Shown: positions 35,367-44,841, counted from the first letter of the stretch. The stretch is DNA of 64,000 nt from an uncultured Paracoccaceae bacterium (GCA_947498645.1 CANMKS010000001.1:2394032-2458031); one strand, 5' to 3'. Notes: generated from the sequence alone by a model not told the origin. Translations and numbers: made by a program.

Positions 35367-35604
35367 GCGGTGTCCTTTGATCGAGGCGCTTGGTAAAAGG
35401 TCAGATTAGTGATGGTTAGGCCCCCCCTTGAACGGTCCGCACAACGGTGATGCAGAACTGATCGACTTAATGCCAGTGGACTGTATCCAGCGTCACCGGT
35501 TTTGCAAAGTTCGCTTCCTGCGCGTAGCCTTCATTCGTGATCAGAGCGGCACCCGCTAGTATGGCCTCAAACCTGCCATTCACCCGCAGCTTGATCTTGC
35601 AATC

Positions 35605-36792
35605 CTACCGCCCCAGCGTTTTCATCCCGGCCTCGATCCCTGCAAGTGTCATGGGCACCATCCGGTCGGGCCCGAATATCTCCTGGATCATCTGGATCGA
35701 CTGCGTGTAGGGCCAGTAGCGTTCATCCAGCGGGTTGATCCACAGGTGATTGGGCCATTGATCGCGGGCCCGTTCCAGCCAGGTGTGTCCGGCCTCTTCG
35801 TTCCAACGCTCGTTTGCACCACCTTTAAATGCGATCTCGTAGGGTGACATGCTGGCGTCACCCACAAAGATGCATTTGTAGTCGGGGCCATAGGTGCGCA
35901 GGATGTCCCATGTGGGCGTTTGTGCGTCCCAGCGGCGGCGGTTGTCTTTCCACACACCTTCATAAAGGCAGTTGTGAAAGTAGAAATATTCGAAATGCTT
36001 GAATTCGGATTTTGCGGCGCTGAACAGCTCTTCCACCACTTTGATATGCGGGTCCATGGAGCCGCCGATGTCCAGAAACAGCAGCACTTTGACCGCATTT
36101 CGCCGCTCTGGCCGCGTTTGCACATCCAGATAGCCGTGTTCGGCTGTCGCCCGGATGGTGCCGTTGAGGTCAAGTTCTTCATGGGCCCCGTCGCGCGCCC
36201 AGCGGCGCAGGCGTTTGAGCGCGACCTTGATGTTGCGCGTCCCCAACTCGACCGTATCATCAAGGTTCCTGAACTCGCGCTTGTCCCAGACTTTGACCGC
36301 GCGCTGGTGGCGGCTTTCGTTCTGGCCGATGCGCACCCCTTCGGGGTTGTAGCCATAAGCACCAAAAGGCGAGGTGCCCGCCGTGCCAACCCATTTGGAG
36401 CCTCCCTGATGGCGGCCCTTTTGTTCTTCCAGCCGTTTCCTGAGGGTCTCCAACAGCTTGTCAAAGCCACCCAGCGCGGCAATCTCAGCCTTTTCTGCAT
36501 CGCTAAGGTGTTTTTCGGCGAGCTTCTCAAGCCAGTCGGCCGGGATATCGACGGCGTTCAGCACAGCCTCATCTGGAATATTGTCGAGCCCTTCAAAGGT
36601 GGCCGCGAAGGCGCGGTCGAATTTGTCCAGATGCCGCTCGTCCTTGACCATGACCGTGCGCGCCAGAAAGTAGAACGCCTCGACATCATATGTCGCCAAG
36701 CCTGCTTTCACGCCCTCCAGAAACGACAGGAACTCGCGGAGCGAGACGGGCACTCCGTTGCTGCGCAGGTTGTCGAAAAAGGGCAGGAACAT
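35605..36792 (-). CDS. VWA domain protein, CoxE-like
   Basis: This 395-residue cytoplasmic protein has a C-terminal von Willebrand A domain. Its metal-ion-dependent adhesion motif is LDIGGSMD (DxGxS, near 240), followed by the CIFVGDASMSPYEI strand. The N-terminal part is helical. CoxE-type VWA proteins work with a MoxR AAA+ ATPase to insert metals or remodel complexes. A MoxR gene lies at 40084-40923 on the same strand but is separated by four other genes. The ATG at 36792 starts the conserved MFLPFFDNLRSNGVPV. The 238 bases beyond its stop, to the next gene, hold nothing I recognise. Confidence 0.86.
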   Translation of the reverse strand: MFLPFFDNLRSNGVPVSLREFLSFLEGVKAGLATYDVEAFYFLARTVMVKDERHLDKFDRAFAATFEGLDNIPDEAVLNAVDIPADWLEKLAEKHLSDAEKAEIAALGGFDKLLETLRKRLEEQKGRHQGGSKWVGTAGTSPFGAYGYNPEGVRIGQNESRHQRAVKVWDKREFRNLDDTVELGTRNIKVALKRLRRWARDGAHEELDLNGTIRATAEHGYLDVQTRPERRNAVKVLLFLDIGGSMDPHIKVVEELFSAAKSEFKHFEYFYFHNCLYEGVWKDNRRRWDAQTPTWDILRTYGPDYKCIFVGDASMSPYEIAFKGGANERWNEEAGHTWLERARDQWPNHLWINPLDERYWPYTQSIQMIQEIFGPDRMVPMTLAGIEAGMKTLGR

Positions 36793-36796
36793 CGCT

Positions 36797-36967
36797 TCAG
36801 ACGTAGCTGCGTTCAATGAAGATGAGTGCGAACAGGCCCACAAGACCAAAGAGGATCGCAAAGGCGGCCCCCCATTGCAGCATATCAAGCCACTTGCCGC
36901 CACGCGCCTTGGCGCGGAACGCCCCCAGAATGGCGCCAAACACAAAACCTGTCAGTGGAAAGATCAT
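36797..36967 (-). CDS. small membrane protein (56 aa)
   Basis: Two hydrophobic segments (FPLTGFVFGAILGAF, about 3-17, and LQWGAAFAILFGLVGLFALIFI, about 30-51) flank a basic loop, RAKARGGKW. This suggests a hairpin inner-membrane protein with the loop in the cytoplasm. AAGGG lies eight bases before the ATG at 36967. It sits four bases upstream of the VWA gene and 14 bases from the DUF2927 stop, so it is part of the same leftward operon. The family is unknown. Confidence 0.7.
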   Translation of the reverse strand: MIFPLTGFVFGAILGAFRAKARGGKWLDMLQWGAAFAILFGLVGLFALIFIERSYV

Positions 36968-36981
36968 CTGGTAAGCCCTTG

Positions 36982-38325
36982 TCAACTAGGCGGAATATCC
37001 GGTGGCAGTGAGGCGATTTCATTAAGGCGATCAATCACCTCTTCGCGGCTGCCAAACCCATAAAGCCCCCATCCCAGACTGTCCAGCCGCAGCGCCATGC
37101 CTGCGTCAGTATCACCCTGCAAGTCCAGGGCTTCGGCTTTGAACATCATCAACAGCGCCAGCAGGGCCGCGTTTTCGTGTTTCTCAGCAACCGGGATTGC
37201 CCGATCAGTGATGGCGATTGTGGCCTCTGCATTGCCGGAAATCAGCGTGAAGGCCGCCAATTGCACAGCAATATGGGCCGAGTGGATATCAGTGATGGGG
37301 CTTTGCCCGTAAACCCGGCGTGCGGCGTTGAACGCGCCAAGTGCCAGCGTTGCGTCATTGCCGATTTGCAGCCGCCCATAGACGTAATTGGCAAATCCTT
37401 CGCGCGGGCCGGTCCAGCCCAGCGATTGCCCGATTGCAATTGCCCGGCTTGCGGCCTGTCTGCGGCGGCTGTCGGAGGCTTCGCCCAAGGCAAGTTCCAT
37501 CGCGGAGATCCATTCGCGTGACGTATCTGACGGGATCTGCCCGCCGCGCCGTTGGCCGCGCGGGTTCAGGCGGCGCAGGATGCGGGGCAGGCGTTCGGCC
37601 ACTTGCTGTTCGGTCATCCCGCTTTGCAGTTCCGGCGCATAATAGGCGCGCAGGATCAGCATATCAAAGCCGGTCAGCACCGCATGAATGTTATCATCGT
37701 TAAAGACGGAGTCTGGCAGGCGGTAAAGGTCATTCAGCGGCCCCAGCGCCTGCGCCAGTTCTTCGTGCAGGCAATCGCGGATTTCCTGTGGTGTCACATC
37801 AGAGGGCAGAAAGATCGCCGCCCGTTCGCGTTGTCGCAGCGTTGCCCAGTTCAGCGTCGGGGTGTTGCGGGCCGCGCGCAGTTCGGCCCAGCTTTGCACC
37901 CGTGGCACAACAAAACAGGCTGCATTCGGGGCCACACGTTGCAGGGTGCGATTGGGCACCGCCTCGATGACGATATTGGCGTCATCCCCAGAGGTAAACC
38001 GAATGTCGATCTGCGCTTCGCGGCGTAGCCGGTTCAGCAAATCGGAAAGGTCATTGACCGTTGTCTGGTTGACGGGCCCTTGGACGCGCACGGTGATGGG
38101 GCCTTCGAACCGCGACAGCACCGGCAGTTTGCGCCCGCTTTCCATCCGAAAGGCAAGGTCAATGAAATCCAGCGCAATTTCAGAGTTGGGCCGCGTGGCC
38201 GGTCCGGGGCTGGCGGCGCGAAAACGGCTGGCCTCGGGAAAATCCAGGCGGATCGGGTCTGGTCCCGCGGGCATCGGGGTGCAGCCCATGAGTGCCGCGA
38301 AGGCGATGACAAAAAGGTGCTTCAT
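36982..38325 (-). CDS. DUF2927 domain lipoprotein
   Basis: This 447-residue protein starts with a short lipoprotein signal ending in ALMGC (Cys15). The DUF2927 domain follows (about 45-290, including CLHEELAQALGPLNDLYRLPDSVFNDDN). The HEE-type motif in that stretch resembles a zinc-protease-like site. The C-terminal part (about 290-440) is helical and TPR-like. The function is unknown; it should be envelope-anchored. Its start overlaps the stop of the GNAT gene by the ATGA arrangement. Confidence 0.85.
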   Translation of the reverse strand: MKHLFVIAFAALMGCTPMPAGPDPIRLDFPEASRFRAASPGPATRPNSEIALDFIDLAFRMESGRKLPVLSRFEGPITVRVQGPVNQTTVNDLSDLLNRLRREAQIDIRFTSGDDANIVIEAVPNRTLQRVAPNAACFVVPRVQSWAELRAARNTPTLNWATLRQRERAAIFLPSDVTPQEIRDCLHEELAQALGPLNDLYRLPDSVFNDDNIHAVLTGFDMLILRAYYAPELQSGMTEQQVAERLPRILRRLNPRGQRRGGQIPSDTSREWISAMELALGEASDSRRRQAASRAIAIGQSLGWTGPREGFANYVYGRLQIGNDATLALGAFNAARRVYGQSPITDIHSAHIAVQLAAFTLISGNAEATIAITDRAIPVAEKHENAALLALLMMFKAEALDLQGDTDAGMALRLDSLGWGLYGFGSREEVIDRLNEIASLPPDIPPS

Positions 38326-38780
38326 GCGGGACGCTGGTATTTGATGAAATTGGTGTGTTGGCCCACACGGTCATAAAGCCTGCGACCTGCCGTGTTGTCA
38401 TCTTGCGTTAGCCAATAGACAGCCGGCGCGCCAGCGTCATCAGCGGCAGCATAGACAGACTCGATCAACTTGCGCCCGATACCGGTGCCGCGCACAGACG
38501 GATCTGCATAAAGATCCTGTAGATAGCAGACGTTCTCCACCCGCCAGCAATGGCGGTGAAACAGATAGTGGACGAGCCCCACAACACGCCCGTCCTGTTC
38601 GGCGACAAGGGCGTTGAAATCCGCGCTGTCGTCCCCGAGTAGCCGCGCAAATGTGCTTTGATAGACGGTCTCTGGCACACTGGATTTGTAGAAGGTCAGG
38701 TAGGCGGTCCAAAGATCGCGCCAAACGGCCTCATCCTTGGCCACCAATGGGCGGATAGTAACGGTTGATGTGGTAGACAT
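38322..38780 (-). CDS. GNAT family N-acetyltransferase
   Basis: This 152-residue acetyl-CoA-dependent transferase shows the GNAT core. It starts TVTIRPLVAKDEAVW, and the acetyl-CoA loop reads RGTGIGRKLIE near 98-108, with the usual NTAGRRLYDRVG near 130-141. It resembles the small diamine-type acetyltransferases, but the substrate cannot be told. The start at 38780 removes an unlikely extension. It is translationally coupled to the DUF2927 gene. Confidence 0.88.
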   Translation of the reverse strand: MSTTSTVTIRPLVAKDEAVWRDLWTAYLTFYKSSVPETVYQSTFARLLGDDSADFNALVAEQDGRVVGLVHYLFHRHCWRVENVCYLQDLYADPSVRGTGIGRKLIESVYAAADDAGAPAVYWLTQDDNTAGRRLYDRVGQHTNFIKYQRPA

Positions 38781-38924
38781 ATGGATGCTCGTGTTCGACT
38801 TTGGCCGACAATAGCGGGCTTTGGTGGGTTGGCCAGTCAATTCGCCGTGGGATGTCATATGCGGGCCATATCGCGCCCGCGTAGCCATGTCGGGCTGTGC
38901 GCCGCGCCCTTGCCCTGATCCCGA

Positions 38925-39776
38925 CTACATGCGGGATTGGCGCAAGGCGCGGATATCCTCCGTAGTCGGGCGTCCTGCGTTACGCTGTCTTTCAACATCC
39001 GCCATCTGGCGCGAGACGACATCTTCCCATGCCAGCACCGCGGTCGCAAAGAACCAGCTTGACGCCCAGGTCATGAACAGAACGCTCCCCAGCGCATTCA
39101 GGCGGGTTGGGATCACCTCCCAGGTCAAGGGCTCTCCTCTTACGATATCCCAGATCGCAAATGCGATCATGCCAAATGCCGTCCAGACCTCACCAAAGAT
39201 TGAAAACATGTGGCCGCCAAAGAGCCATACCACCATGACAAGCAGCAAGCTGAGGATACCTTTGCCCAGCCCGGAGAAATAGTTGATGTCGCCGCCTCTG
39301 GGTGATGCGGCATAGGCTGCGCCAACCATTGGAACGGCAAAAGCGGCTTTGACGATGGCTGCGGGCGCAAGCAGGGCCAGCAGGACACCGGACCAATAGG
39401 CGGAGACGCCAAAGAGGCCGGCAAACAGGCCAAACGGGTGAAGTTCGACCCCGGCCTGCGTCATCGCCCAGCCAACAAACCAATTCGCGCCATAGAGAAA
39501 GATGTCAGTTCCGATGAAAATCACGCAAAAGACCGCGCTGACCGTCAAAAGCGTGCCATGATCCAAAGGGTTTCGGTGTCCGCGTGCCGCAAGTGCGCAG
39601 CGCAAGCCGACAATCATCAGGCCCGCGCTGACAATGCCGGGCACAAAGAGGCCCGCAACCGGCAAGACACTCAGGAAATAGAAACAGAATGCAAAGATGG
39701 CGAGCAGGGGCAGGATTATGAGGTATCGCCAGAAGGTAAACAGCGACAGCGGAAGCGAGCGAAGGAATAAAGGCAT
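38925..39776 (-). CDS. multi-pass membrane protein of unknown function
   Basis: This 283-residue protein has about seven hydrophobic segments. Examples are FWRYLIILPLLAIFAFCFYFLSVLPV near 12-40, GLFVPGIVSAGLMIVGLRCAL, and LSLLLVMVVWLFGGHMFSIFG near 178-198. A polar cytoplasmic tail follows (about 250-283, RQMADVERQRNAGRP). No known transporter or enzyme motif is visible. The ATG at 39776 is the most reasonable start, but no strong ribosome site precedes it and starts up to 16 codons upstream are possible. About 140 bases separate it from the GNAT gene. Confidence 0.7.
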   Translation of the reverse strand: MPLFLRSLPLSLFTFWRYLIILPLLAIFAFCFYFLSVLPVAGLFVPGIVSAGLMIVGLRCALAARGHRNPLDHGTLLTVSAVFCVIFIGTDIFLYGANWFVGWAMTQAGVELHPFGLFAGLFGVSAYWSGVLLALLAPAAIVKAAFAVPMVGAAYAASPRGGDINYFSGLGKGILSLLLVMVVWLFGGHMFSIFGEVWTAFGMIAFAIWDIVRGEPLTWEVIPTRLNALGSVLFMTWASSWFFATAVLAWEDVVSRQMADVERQRNAGRPTTEDIRALRQSRM

Positions 39777-40083
39777 ATCAATGATATGGTAATGCATACC
39801 GTAGAATACAATAGTATACTGCAACTTAAAGGTGTGTTTTTAACCACAGGCGGTGCCAATAATTCACCAACGCAGCGCCCTATCACAATGCGTAAGAGAT
39901 ATATTAATATCTTAAATTCAAATTCTTATCGCTCGAATCTAATGCAAAAGCAGCGCCCAAGCGCCGGTAACCCAAGCAACTCCACATTTCATCCGTTCTA
40001 GGGAGCGACCAGATGTGCGTCAGGCTCAGGCCCAATGAAATCCACGCGGTCAGTTCGTCACACGGCAATGCGCACAGCTCGGG

Positions 40084-40923
40084 TTACCCCCCGCGCCGCG
40101 CCATGAACGCCAAACGCTCAAACAGATGCACGTCCTGCTCGTTCTTGAGCAGGGCACCATGCAGTTTCGGCAGCGCATTCGCCCCGTCACGTTTGAGGTC
40201 TTCAGGCGACAGGTCTTCGGCCAACAGCAACTTCAGCCAATCCAGCACTTCTGATGTCGAGGGCTTCTTCTTCAGCCCCGCTGTGTCGCGGACCTCGTAA
40301 AACTGTGTGAGTGCTGTGGTCAGCAACTGTTCTTTGATCCCCGGATGATGCACTTCGACGATCTGGCGCATCGTGTCGATATCGGGAAAGCGGATGTAGT
40401 GGAAAAAGCAGCGGCGCAGGAAGGCGTCGGGCAGTTCCTTTTCGTTGTTGGAGGTGATGATGACGATAGGACGGTGGATCGCCTTCACCGTCTCGCCGGT
40501 TTCATAAACGTGGAACTCCATCCGGTCGAGCTCCTGCAACAGGTCGTTGGGAAATTCGATGTCGGCCTTGTCGATCTCATCAATCAGCAACACCACTTTG
40601 CCGTCCGCCCCGAAGGCCTGCCAGAGCTTGCCTTTCTTGATGTAATTGCCCACGTCATGCACCCGCGCGTCGCCCAACTGGCTGTCACGCAAGCGGCTGA
40701 CGGCATCATATTCATAAAGACCCTGCTGCGCCTTTGTTGTCGATTTGATGTGCCATTCGATCATCGGCAGGCCAAGTGAGGCGCTGACCTGGCGGGCAAG
40801 TTCTGTCTTGCCTGTGCCGGGCTCGCCCTTGACCAGCAACGGACGCTCCAGCGTCACAGCCGCATTGACGGCCATGGTCAGATCATCAGTGGCGACATAG
40901 CTGTCGGTGCCGGTAAATTGCAT
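40084..40923 (-). CDS. MoxR-type AAA+ ATPase
   Basis: This 279-residue ATPase shows Walker A GEPGTGKTE (about 33-41), Walker B VVLLIDEIDKAD near 108-119 and sensor region IITSNNEKELPDAFLRRC near 147-164. MoxR ATPases work with VWA proteins as chaperone-like machines for metal-enzyme maturation. The likely partner is the CoxE-like VWA gene at 35605-36792. The ATG at 40923 is the conserved start, MQFTGTDSYVA. The 307 bases downstream, before the membrane-protein start, are AT-richer and hold no gene I can support. Confidence 0.9.
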   Translation of the reverse strand: MQFTGTDSYVATDDLTMAVNAAVTLERPLLVKGEPGTGKTELARQVSASLGLPMIEWHIKSTTKAQQGLYEYDAVSRLRDSQLGDARVHDVGNYIKKGKLWQAFGADGKVVLLIDEIDKADIEFPNDLLQELDRMEFHVYETGETVKAIHRPIVIITSNNEKELPDAFLRRCFFHYIRFPDIDTMRQIVEVHHPGIKEQLLTTALTQFYEVRDTAGLKKKPSTSEVLDWLKLLLAEDLSPEDLKRDGANALPKLHGALLKNEQDVHLFERLAFMARRGG

Positions 40924-41103
40924 CGTTCGATCCCCTACATTTCCGCGGCAACCTAGCAGGTCATTCGCGATCATCAACACCCCGCGACTGGCATAAAATG
41001 GGGGGGTGACAGCCGTGGCGTGGCGGAGTAAACCCGGCGCCAATTGGGGAATTAAGACCCGTAGGGTGAGCCAAGCGGGGTCGTGAGCATTAAGGGTATG
41101 ACT

Positions 41104-41526
41104 ATGAAAGCTGAAGTTTTTCTCGCAGATGACTATCGCCCGGCCGATGATGAGCCATTCATGAACGAGCGGCAGACCGAATACTTCCGACGCAAGCTCC
41201 TGAACTGGAAATCCGATCTTATGGAAGACAGCCGCGACACCGTCGCAGGCATGAAGGATCAAACCCGCAATATCCCAGACATCGCTGACCGCGCCTCCGA
41301 GGAAACAGACCGCGCGCTTGAGTTGCGGACACGTGACCGTCAGCGCAAGCTGGTGAGCAAGATTGACGCGGCGTTGCGCCGCATTGATGAGGGCGAGTAC
41401 GGATACTGCGAAATCACGGGCGAGCCGATTTCGCTCAAGCGTCTGGACGCGCGCCCGATTGCAACAATGAGCCTTGAGGCACAGGAACGCCACGAGCGCC
41501 GCGAGAAGGTTCATCGCGACGACTAG
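41104..41526 (+). CDS. dksA: DksA-type RNA polymerase-binding transcription factor, single-cysteine form
   Basis: DksA enters the secondary channel of RNA polymerase and, with ppGpp, tunes rRNA and biosynthetic promoters. The 140 residues show the coiled-coil part (YFRRKLLNWKSDLMEDSRDT, and DRASEETDRALELRTRDRQRKL with the tip region) and a C-terminal finger domain, YGYCEITGEPISLKRLDARPIAT. Only one of the four zinc cysteines remains. The R. sphaeroides DksA is, as I recall, also of this kind and active. The ATG at 41104 has AAGGG seven bases upstream. Confidence 0.9.
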   Translation: MKAEVFLADDYRPADDEPFMNERQTEYFRRKLLNWKSDLMEDSRDTVAGMKDQTRNIPDIADRASEETDRALELRTRDRQRKLVSKIDAALRRIDEGEYGYCEITGEPISLKRLDARPIATMSLEAQERHERREKVHRDD

Positions 41527-42670
41527 CCATAACGCAGGCCGCGACGTTGCCATCATCGGTGGTGGCATCGGCGGCCTAACGGCGGCGCTGGCGTTTGCGC
41601 GCAGCGGCGCCAAAGTCACCGTCTATGAACAGGCCGCTGCGCTCACGGAAGTGGGGGCAGGGTTGCAGATCACCCCCAATGGCGCGCGCGCATTGCATGC
41701 ACTGGGGATCGACAAGGCCTTGGCCGCAACAGGTGTCGATGCAAAGGCCGTTGTGCCAATGGACGCCCTGTCGGGCAAGCAGATCGCCCGCTTTGATCTG
41801 TCTGATCAATCGCCGCCTTATCGTTTTTACCACAGGGCCGCCCTGATCGACGTTCTGGCGCGCGGCTGTGCGGCGGCAAATGTGACTGTCCGGCTGGGAA
41901 TGCGCATCGTCGATTTGCAGGCAGACGGGTCTTTCAGCGTAGACGGCGCGCGGGTCAGGCCAGAGCTGACGATTGGCGCCGATGGCCTGCATTCGGTTGT
42001 GCGATCCCATATCAACAAACCGGCAGAGCCGTTCTTTACGGGCCAGGTCGCCTGGCGGGCGGTGATCAAGACCGACACAGCAGAACCTGTCGCCCGCATC
42101 TGGATGGCACCCGGCCGGCATATGGTGACCTACCCGCTGGACGCGGGGCGGCTGAATATCGTGGCCGTCCAGGAACGCAGCGCCTGGGCCGCCGAAGGCT
42201 GGCACCATGCTGATGATCCGGGCCACCTGCGTCAGGTCTTTGCCGATTGCGGCTGGCAGGTGAAGGGCATTCTGGGTGCCGTTGAAAACGTCAACCTCTG
42301 GGGGCTGTTTCGCCACCCGGTTGCGCAAAACTGGCATGTGGGATCAATCGCGCTATTGGGCGATGCGGCACATCCGACGCTGCCGTTTCTGGCCCAGGGG
42401 GCGAACCTCGCGATCGAAGACGCCTATGTGCTGGCGCGCTGCTGCGATGAGGCCGCGTCGGTGGAAGCCGGGCTGCGAGCCTATCAGGGGCAACGCCGGG
42501 CGCGGGTCGTGAAGGCGATTGCAGCGGCCAACAGCAATGCGCGGAACTATCACCTGTCAGGTGTGGGGCGCATGGTTGCACATGCGGGGTTGCGGGCAAT
42601 GGGCGCCGTGGCACCCGGTGCGTTTCTGAACAGACTGCGTTGGCTTTATGATCATGATGTGACGGGGTGA
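41474..42670 (+). CDS. FAD-dependent monooxygenase (salicylate/3-hydroxybenzoate hydroxylase-like)
   Basis: This is a flavoprotein hydroxylase of the PHBH/UbiH class. It has the FAD-binding VAIIGGGIGGLTAALAFARSG near the N-terminus, an IGADGLHSVVR DG motif near 165, and LGDAAHPTLPFLAQGANLAIEDA near 292. The substrate is unknown; aromatic acids are usual. The start is a problem. No ATG or GTG lies between dksA and the dinucleotide fold. The only standard start is TTG at 41474, which overlaps dksA by 53 bases. A non-standard start nearer 41520 is possible. Confidence 0.82.
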   Translation: MRHRNATSAARRFIATTSHNAGRDVAIIGGGIGGLTAALAFARSGAKVTVYEQAAALTEVGAGLQITPNGARALHALGIDKALAATGVDAKAVVPMDALSGKQIARFDLSDQSPPYRFYHRAALIDVLARGCAAANVTVRLGMRIVDLQADGSFSVDGARVRPELTIGADGLHSVVRSHINKPAEPFFTGQVAWRAVIKTDTAEPVARIWMAPGRHMVTYPLDAGRLNIVAVQERSAWAAEGWHHADDPGHLRQVFADCGWQVKGILGAVENVNLWGLFRHPVAQNWHVGSIALLGDAAHPTLPFLAQGANLAIEDAYVLARCCDEAASVEAGLRAYQGQRRARVVKAIAAANSNARNYHLSGVGRMVAHAGLRAMGAVAPGAFLNRLRWLYDHDVTG

Positions 42671-42719
42671 AGGGGCTGGGTTGAGGTCAAACCTTCGCAC
42701 TGATTTTGCCTTTAGAACA

Positions 42720-43283
42720 TCAGTTGGGCGTATTGATATCAGGATACCAAATCGTACATCCACAGAATGGATCGACGCGGCGCGAAAACAGAGACTTATT
42801 GTCCGAGGTAAACCCGTTGCGTCCGTAGTAGCGGACCCAATCGAGTTTTCCGACATCAAGCCCCATGTCGGTTGCCAAGTTTTCAAATGCGACCAAGCCA
42901 CCCGACTCCAAAGCCATGCGCAGAGAACTGTTGGGGTTTTCGATTTCGTCATGTCTAAAATTCGGGCCGCATAGTGACGCATACGACCTGTCGATCACGG
43001 GTGTAACAACTGAATACTGCCTGTTTTTGCAATCGGCTATGACCCAATTTGCGAACATGTCGTCGGCGATAGCGTACTCCATGATCTGGTACACAATCCC
43101 GCCACCCAAATCGTGACTGGGTCCACCTGAACCTTAGTCGTCGCTTCCCGCATCGACAAAACTGCAATCGGTGCTCAACTCAATGGGCCTGGAAAACGAA
43201 GGGCGTTCCAGAGTGCAAGCTTTGGCGATTGATCCAAAAGCCGAGCAATAAAATGACAGCGACAAAGCAGTTTTTGATGGCAT
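42720..43283 (-). pseudogene. secreted protein gene interrupted by an in-frame stop
   Basis: The frame starts at ATG 43283 with GGAGG nine bases upstream and codes a weak signal peptide (MPSKTALSLSFYCSAFGSIAKA) and CTLERPSFS. It continues to DAGSDD and then meets TAA at 43136-43134. The same frame resumes at once with GSGGPSHDLGGG and runs 138 codons to 42720, ending WYPDINTPN. Without the stop it would be a 187-residue exported protein with eight cysteines after the signal. One base change (for example CAA to TAA) explains the break. The downstream part could still be made from an internal ATG at 43082. Family unknown. Confidence 0.68.
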
Positions 43284-43466
43284 TGACATTGACCTCCGTC
43301 TCAATGCTCCGCGCGAAAGCTAGCCCAATGCCCATGGTCCTTCAACGGCCGCTATGCCCAAGCAGCAAACCATTGAGCCGACCGCAACGCACGCGCGCGC
43401 CCTGCTTTCGATCAACCCACTTCTGTCTCGCGGCGTACCCCCTTCACAATCCTGTCCAAATCCCTC

Positions 43467-44612
43467 ATGACCCGCCCCATGACCAAAGCCTTCTCATTCG
43501 CCCTCAATGCCACCGATGGCAAAGCCCGCACCGGTGTGATCTCAACCCCCCGCGGTGATATCCGTACGCCTGCTTTCATGCCTGTGGGCACTGCGGCCAC
43601 TGTCAAGGCCATGATGCCCGAAAGTGTCGCAGCGACGGGTGCTGATGTCCTGTTGGGCAATACCTATCATCTGATGCTCCGGCCCACGGCCGAGCGTATT
43701 GCGCGCCTTGGTGGTCTGCATAAGTTCATGAACTGGGACAAGCCGATCCTGACAGACAGCGGCGGCTTTCAGGTGATGAGCCTTGCCGAATTGCGCAAGC
43801 TGACCGAGAAGGGCGTGACCTTCAAAAGCCATATTGATGGCTCCCGGCATGAGTTGACCCCGGAACGGTCGATGGAGATCCAGAAGCTTCTCGGCTCTGA
43901 CATCGTGATGTGTTTTGATGAATGTCCCGCCTTGCCTGCGGACCGCAAGCGTATTGCGCAAAGCATGGAGCTGTCGATGCGGTGGGCGCAGCGGTCACGC
44001 GATGCGTTTGGCGACAGGCCCGGCCACGCGCTTTTCGGGATTCAGCAGGGCGGGCTGGAAGAGGATTTGCGGGCGCAAAGTGCGCAGGCGCTCAAAGCTG
44101 TAGAGTTTGACGGCTATGCAGTGGGCGGATTGGCTGTGGGCGAAGGGCAGGAGGCCATGTTTGGTGTCCTTGATTTTGCGCCTGATCAGCTGCCCGTCGA
44201 CAAGCCCCGCTATCTGATGGGCGTGGGCAAGCCGGATGATATTGTGGGGGCCGTGAAACGCGGCATCGACATGATGGATTGCGTCCTGCCCAGCCGGTCC
44301 GGGCGCACCGGTCAGGTGTTTACCCGTCGTGGTGTTCTGAACATCAAGAACGCGCGCCACGCCGATGATCCACGCCCCTTGGACGCGCAATGTACATGCC
44401 CGGCCTGTGCCAACTATTCCCGCGCCTATCTGCACCATGTGTTTCGCGCCCAGGAAATGATCTCGGGGATGCTGCTGACCTGGCATAACCTGCATTATTT
44501 TCAGGAGATCATGCAGGGGATGCGCGATGCGATTGCCGGTGGTGCTTTTGCTGCTTGGGAAGAGGATTTCCATGCGCAACGGAGCCTTGGCGATATTGAG
44601 CCAATGTCCTGA
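43467..44612 (+). CDS. tgt: queuine tRNA-ribosyltransferase
   Basis: Tgt exchanges guanine at position 34 of GUN-anticodon tRNAs (including the tRNA-Asp encoded in this window) for the queuosine precursor preQ1. The 381-residue barrel shows the catalytic [10 protein letters not shown] near 93-102, [13 protein letters not shown] near 191-203 and the zinc site CTCPAC near 311. Length and motifs match the bacterial enzyme. The ATG at 43467 lacks a clear Shine-Dalgarno, and the in-frame ATG at 43479 is an alternative. The gene is followed by the second copy of a 22-base repeat. Confidence 0.94.
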   Translation: MTRPMTKAFSFALNATDGKARTGVISTPRGDIRTPAFMPVGTAATVKAMMPESVAATGADVLLGNTYHLMLRPTAERIARLGGLHKFMNWDKPILTDSGGFQVMSLAELRKLTEKGVTFKSHIDGSRHELTPERSMEIQKLLGSDIVMCFDECPALPADRKRIAQSMELSMRWAQRSRDAFGDRPGHALFGIQQGGLEEDLRAQSAQALKAVEFDGYAVGGLAVGEGQEAMFGVLDFAPDQLPVDKPRYLMGVGKPDDIVGAVKRGIDMMDCVLPSRSGRTGQVFTRRGVLNIKNARHADDPRPLDAQCTCPACANYSRAYLHHVFRAQEMISGMLLTWHNLHYFQEIMQGMRDAIAGGAFAAWEEDFHAQRSLGDIEPMS

Positions 44613-44643
44613 CCGTGGGCAGCCGCAGGATTGCCTTCGGCGA

Positions 44644-44665
44644 AAGTTTGATTGGACATGGAAAG
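44644..44665. repeat. 22-base intergenic repeat, copy 2
   Basis: It is identical over 22 bases to 6380-6401 and lies 31 bases after the tgt stop, in the 279-base tgt-lon gap. Both copies follow a CGGCG-rich stretch. Confidence 0.6.
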
Positions 44666-44789
44666 TCCAGGGGTGTGCCGCACGGCGGGGGCGGACCCAT
44701 ATACATATTTGTAGGCCGTTTTGTGATTTCTGTGCTTGCGAACACGGCGGACGAAAGGCACTCTGCGCCAAACGGATGGGTATGTTTGG

Positions 44790-44817
44790 TTGAAACGCAG
44801 ATTGCCTCACCCCACAT
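44790..44817 (+). promoter_or_regulatory. heat-shock (RpoH)-like promoter of lon
   Basis: TTGAAA (44790-44795) and CCCCACAT (44810-44817) are separated by 14 bases. This fits the sigma-32 pattern CTTGAAA-N13-17-CCCCATNT with few mismatches. It lies about 75 bases before lon, a classical heat-shock gene. Confidence 0.65.
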
Positions 44818-44841
44818 ATTGATCCCAAGAGGAGACGCACC

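Noticed and set aside
35469..35604. 45 codons in frame after the TAG stop of the VWA gene
   Set aside because: A stop-free run of this length is not rare in GC-rich DNA, the family normally ends at KTLGR, and I recognise nothing in the extension.
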